64,000 nucleotides of DNA from Oscillospiraceae bacterium. Its GTDB lineage: Bacteria > Bacillota > Clostridia > Oscillospirales > Oscillospiraceae. Positions 60,349-64,000 of this stretch are shown piece by piece (within the stretch, counting starts at the first letter, position 1; each line of letters begins with the position of its first letter). Where the stretch lies: contig JAAWQM010000001.1 in the NCBI GenBank assembly GCA_022800525.1, positions 91,743 through 155,742 on the forward strand, written 5' to 3'. The notes under the pieces are model-generated. The model did no database searches and had not been told where the DNA came from. It saw only the letters and a list, made by a program, of their open reading frames with translations. Position numbers and translations under genes: made by a program.

Positions 60349-61533
60349 ATGCCCGGAAAATCGAAGAAGCGGCAGGTCAAGGATGGATACGCGCTCCAGT
60401 ACACCACCATCAAGGTCCGGCTCTATCCGGACGAGGCGCAGAAGGAGCTGTTCGAAAAGACCTTCGGTTGCTGCCGGTATGTCTGGAACCAGATGCTCTC
60501 CGACCAGCAGCGGTTCTACCTGGAGACCGGAGCGCATTTCATCCCGACCCCGGCCAAATATAAAAAGGAAGCCCCCTTCCTGCGGGAGGTGGACAATCAG
60601 GCCCTGACCCAGGAGCACAACAAGCTGTCCCAGGCCTTCCGCGTGTTCTTCAAGAACCCGGAGTCCTTCGGCTATCCCGGATTCAAGCGCAAAAAGGACG
60701 ACCGGGACTCCTTCACCGCCTGCAACCACGAGTTTGAGTCCGGACCCACGATCTACACGACGGAAAACGGCATCCGCATGACCAAGGCCGGAATCGTCCG
60801 CGCCAGGCTCCACCGCCGCCCGCAGAACGGCTGGAAGCTCAAGCGGATTACTGTGGAGAAAACCCGCACGGGGAAGTATTACGGCTGTATTCTGTACGAA
60901 TACCCGGCGAAAAAGCCGGAGCCGGTGGTCCCTACGCCGGAGACGGCGGTGGGGCTGAAGTACTCCCTTCCCCATTTTTATGTGGCGGACGACGGCGTCA
61001 TGGCGGATCCGCCCCGCTGGATGAAGCAGGCCAGGGAGAAGCTGGCGAAGCTCCAGCAGCGGCTCAGCCGGATGCAGCCGGGGTCCGGAAACTACCAGGA
61101 GGCGGTTCAGAAGTACCGCCTGCTCCATGAGCATATCGCCAACCAGCGGCGCGACTTCATCCACAAGGAATCCCGGCGGATAGCCAACGCCTGGGACGCC
61201 GTGTGCGTGAGGGGCGACAATCTGGAGGAGATGTCCAGGCGCATGACCCGCGGCGTCCCGGCGGAGTCCGGATACGGAATGTTCCGCGAGTGCCTGCGCT
61301 ACAAGCTGGAGCGGCAGGGGAAGCCCCTCGTCGTGGTGGACCGCTATATCCCCACCACAAGAACGTGCTCCGCCTGCGGACTGGTGCGGGAGGCTGTCCA
61401 CTACAAGGAAAACGTCTGGACCTGTCCGAAATGCGGCGCGGTCCACAGGTGGGAGGTCAACGCCGCGCGGAATATCAAAGCCCAGGGGTTGTCCCAATAT
61501 TTCAGTATGCAGGAGAGCGGGCAAACCGCCTGA
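60349..61533 (+). CDS. TnpB (IS605 OrfB-like) protein with all RuvC catalytic residues substituted; TldR-like
   Basis: TnpB N-terminus IKVRLYPDEAQKELFEKTFGCCRYVWNQML; zinc ribbon CSACG..CPKCG intact; GLKYS for GLDYS, VRGDNLEEM for VEDLN, RWEVNAARNI for DRDxNAAINI. Confidence 0.9.
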   Translation: MPGKSKKRQVKDGYALQYTTIKVRLYPDEAQKELFEKTFGCCRYVWNQMLSDQQRFYLETGAHFIPTPAKYKKEAPFLREVDNQALTQEHNKLSQAFRVFFKNPESFGYPGFKRKKDDRDSFTACNHEFESGPTIYTTENGIRMTKAGIVRARLHRRPQNGWKLKRITVEKTRTGKYYGCILYEYPAKKPEPVVPTPETAVGLKYSLPHFYVADDGVMADPPRWMKQAREKLAKLQQRLSRMQPGSGNYQEAVQKYRLLHEHIANQRRDFIHKESRRIANAWDAVCVRGDNLEEMSRRMTRGVPAESGYGMFRECLRYKLERQGKPLVVVDRYIPTTRTCSACGLVREAVHYKENVWTCPKCGAVHRWEVNAARNIKAQGLSQYFSMQESGQTA

Positions 61534-61740
61534 CGCTCTTTGTATAGCATCCGGTCGGAACGCCGGGGAGCGCCCATAGAGGCGGCCGGGGAGCGTTGAC
61601 CGAAGCGTAACCGAAAGCGCGGTCCCGTTTCGGTCAGCGTTTTCCAGGCCGCTGGAGTGGGAAACGAGAAGGCGTGTGCGCACGCCCGAAGCCTGAAAAG
61701 GCGTTCACAATATTATGACGAAGAAAGCCGGAAAACCGGC
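61534..61740 (+). ncRNA. candidate omegaRNA/guide RNA scaffold downstream of dead TnpB
   Basis: Non-coding, nested stems: TGACCGAA..ACCG-AAAGCG-CGGT..TTCGGTCA, TCCAG-GCCG-CTGGA, GGCGTG-TGCG-CACGCC, GCCT-GAAA-AGGC; duplicated CCGGGGAGCG. Confidence 0.55.
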
Positions 61741-61795
61741 TCGGCAAGCGGCAAGACGGAGCTTCTGACCGCTGAACAAGAAAGGAGTGACCCCC

Positions 61796-62167
61796 ATGCT
61801 CTGCCTGAACCTTTCGCCGGGGGAGTACCTGACCATCGGTGAAAACGTGGTGGTCCAGATGGACCGCATTTCCGGAGAGAGCTGCAAGCTGATGATCCAG
61901 GCCCCCAGGGAAATTTCCATCCTGCGGGGCGAGGTCCTGGAGCGGACCGGCGGGCAGCGCCCCGGCTGCGTGTTCGACACGCCCCGCTGGCACAAGCGGG
62001 AGATCGCCTGGAACCGGAGCAAGGCCCAGGCCCTGGCCGCCATGCGGCTGCTGCTCAGCCAGATGGACGGCAGGGACAGCAACGTGCAGACCCTGCGGCG
62101 GCAGCTGAACCACATGTTTCCCCCGCGGGCTGAACAGGAGCAGGCTGCTGAGATTTCAAACGGCTGA
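61796..62167 (+). CDS. csrA: CsrA family RNA-binding regulator with C-terminal extension
   Basis: MLCLNLSPGEYLTIGENVVVQMDRISGESCKLMIQAPREISILRGEVLER. Confidence 0.85.
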   Translation: MLCLNLSPGEYLTIGENVVVQMDRISGESCKLMIQAPREISILRGEVLERTGGQRPGCVFDTPRWHKREIAWNRSKAQALAAMRLLLSQMDGRDSNVQTLRRQLNHMFPPRAEQEQAAEISNG

Positions 62168-62252
62168 CGAGCCGGATGGAATATTGTCCCGTACCGGAAG
62201 AAGGAACGCTGTGCACGGCGGACCGCCGGAAGGTACTACTTCACCCAGCGTT

Positions 62253-62268
62253 GGGACAGGGATGTCCC
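62253..62268 (+). promoter_or_regulatory. consensus CsrA-binding hairpin in flagellin leader
   Basis: GGGACA-GGGA-TGTCCC, containing ACAGGGATGT with GGA in the loop. Confidence 0.7.
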
Positions 62269-62326
62269 GGCGCGCCGTAACAGCAAATACCACAAACAAT
62301 CATTTTATTGAAAGGACGATTATAAA

Positions 62327-64000
62327 ATGAGAATCCAACACAACATAATGGCAATGAATGCCTACCGCAACTACAACAACAACGCTTCCGCCCTGTCCGG
62401 CAACCTGGAGAAGCTGTCTTCCGGCTACAAGATCAACCGCGCTGGCGACGACGCCGCCGGTCTGGCGATTTCCGAGAAGATGCGCGCTCAGATCACCGGC
62501 CTGGAAGCTGCCCAGAAGAACGTCAAGGACGGCATCTCCCTGGTGAAGACCGGTGAAGGCGCGATGCAGGAAATCCAGGACATGCTCAACCGCATGGACT
62601 ATCTGGCTACCCAGTCCGCCAACGGCACCTACGACAACGAAGTGGACCGCGCCAACCTCCAGAAGGAAGTCACCGCGCTGAAGAGCGAAATCAACCGTAT
62701 CGCTGATTCCGCCAACTTCAACGGCATCAAGCTCCTGGACGGCTCCCTGGCCGCCAAGGGCGGCAGCGCCGCTACCTCCGTGGGCAAGATCGAGGGCGTG
62801 GACCTGCTGGACGTGGAAGCCACCCAGGGCACATATACCACCAAGGCTGCTCTTTCGGCTGCCTCCAAGGCCAATGTGGGTGACAAATACAGTGTCACAG
62901 TCAGCCTGACCGATGCTGATGGCAATGCCACCAAGGAAGTTAATGTTGAGTTCACCTGCACCGATACTGCTAAGGGTACGTTCACAGATGCCGCCGGCAA
63001 TGAGTACACCATTACAGATGATACGTCTACCGTCAATGCGGTCATTGATGCCTTGAAGAAGGATTCCACCATTAAGGACAACTTCAAGGTTGAGAACGAC
63101 ACCAAGAAGCTGAAGTTCACCGCCAAGGAGAAGGGCGCCGGCACCATGCAGGTGGGCGCTATCAATATCGTCTCCACCGTTGCAGGTACTGCCACAACGG
63201 CTGCAAACGGCATTGACAAGTCCGTGGGCAAGGACGCCTATCAGGCACTTGACCTTGAATCCATCAAGATTTATGGAGACGGCACGGGCGCTGACGGTAC
63301 CGACAAGCTGGAGAAGGCTACTTTCAGCATCAACGGCAAGAAGTTCGCTTTGGTTGACAGACGGAAACTGACCGATGATATGAAGGCCGAACTGAAGGCC
63401 GCCGGCATCGATCACTTCCTGGACATCACCGAGGACGACTGGGGCCAGGCGACAGTTGACGACATCGCTGACCTGGAGCACAAGATTGGCCTGGAGACCG
63501 GCCTGACCACCCTGAGCGGCACCGTGGATGCCAATGGCGTCATGACCGCAGGCGATGCCGCCTCTGATCTTCACATCGGCCTGATGGCTGGCACCTCCAA
63601 GACCGGCAGCGGCGGCCTGACCCTCCAGATTGGCGACACCGCCGATGACTTCAACCAGATGAAGGTCTCCATCGGCGACATGCACACCAAGGCCATGGGT
63701 ATTGCCGATGTGGATATCAGCAACCAGGATGGCGCTGCTGCTGCCATCCAGACCATCAAGGACGCCATCAACTACGTTTCCGGCGTGCGCGGCGATCTGG
63801 GCGCAGTCCAGAACCGTCTGGAGCACACCCAGAACAACCTGTCCGTGATGGCCGAGAACATCCAGGACGCTGAGTCCACCATCCGCGACACCGACGTTGC
63901 TGAGGAAATGATGAGCTACGTCAAGAACAACATCCTGGTTCAGTCCGCCCAGGCCATGCTGGCCCAGGCCAACCAGGTGCCCCAGGGCGTTCTCCAGCTG
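62327..64000 (+). CDS. fliC: flagellin, 3' end truncated by window edge
   Basis: MRIQHNIMAMNAYRNYNNNASALSGNLEKLSSGYKINRAGDDAAGLAISEKMRAQI; C-terminal NILVQSAQAMLAQANQVPQGVLQL; open to last base. Confidence 0.97.
   Translation, partial: MRIQHNIMAMNAYRNYNNNASALSGNLEKLSSGYKINRAGDDAAGLAISEKMRAQITGLEAAQKNVKDGISLVKTGEGAMQEIQDMLNRMDYLATQSANGTYDNEVDRANLQKEVTALKSEINRIADSANFNGIKLLDGSLAAKGGSAATSVGKIEGVDLLDVEATQGTYTTKAALSAASKANVGDKYSVTVSLTDADGNATKEVNVEFTCTDTAKGTFTDAAGNEYTITDDTSTVNAVIDALKKDSTIKDNFKVENDTKKLKFTAKEKGAGTMQVGAINIVSTVAGTATTAANGIDKSVGKDAYQALDLESIKIYGDGTGADGTDKLEKATFSINGKKFALVDRRKLTDDMKAELKAAGIDHFLDITEDDWGQATVDDIADLEHKIGLETGLTTLSGTVDANGVMTAGDAASDLHIGLMAGTSKTGSGGLTLQIGDTADDFNQMKVSIGDMHTKAMGIADVDISNQDGAAAAIQTIKDAINYVSGVRGDLGAVQNRLEHTQNNLSVMAENIQDAESTIRDTDVAEEMMSYVKNNILVQSAQAMLAQANQVPQGVLQL

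Noticed and set aside
59506-61533. Recombinase plus TnpB read as an intact IS607 element
   Set aside because: The recombinase has its catalytic domain first and HTH last, unlike IS607 TnpA, and the TnpB is catalytically dead; no clear element ends were found.
61709-61760. Guide candidates matching the fliC promoter in this window
   Set aside because: Eye scan found only short chance identities (for example aatatt at 62180); not enough to claim a target here.
62168-62326. SigD (TAAA-N15-GCCGATAA) promoter for flagellin
   Set aside because: No acceptable match found in the leader; the promoter may lie further upstream or be divergent.

Overview
The window looks chromosomal, from a GC-rich, endospore-forming, motile Clostridia (Oscillospiraceae-like by gene content; taxonomy is inference). 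Housekeeping and metabolic content includes an MCP, an FtsA-like ATPase, nth, a complete spoIIIAA-AH operon, asnA, pepD, an M3 peptidase, an HtrA protease, a 6-phosphofructokinase, an M18 aminopeptidase, an alpha-amylase, IMP dehydrogenase, four tRNAs (Gly, Val, Glu, Met) and a complete oligopeptide ABC operon. A patch at about 26.8-31.8 kb holds degraded IS4, IS630 and IS110 fragments. The most striking region is the right edge (59.5-64 kb): serine recombinase, then a TnpB homologue in which all three RuvC catalytic acidic positions are substituted (D->K, E->R, D->E) while the zinc ribbon is intact, then a roughly 260-nt structured non-coding stretch resembling an omegaRNA/guide-RNA locus, then csrA and flagellin (fliC/hag). 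I interpret this as a candidate domesticated, nuclease-dead TnpB (TldR-like) RNA-guided regulator tied to flagellin expression, accompanied by an apparently intact recombinase and two matched 26-bp palindromes. Secondary highlights: attenuator-like leaders in front of both MATE genes, domain rearrangements in several Opp transporter components, a single-codon nonsense MFS pseudogene, a dispersed repeat present in two inverted copies, and a consensus CsrA-binding hairpin in the flagellin leader. All calls come from reading the sequence; no database search was run.
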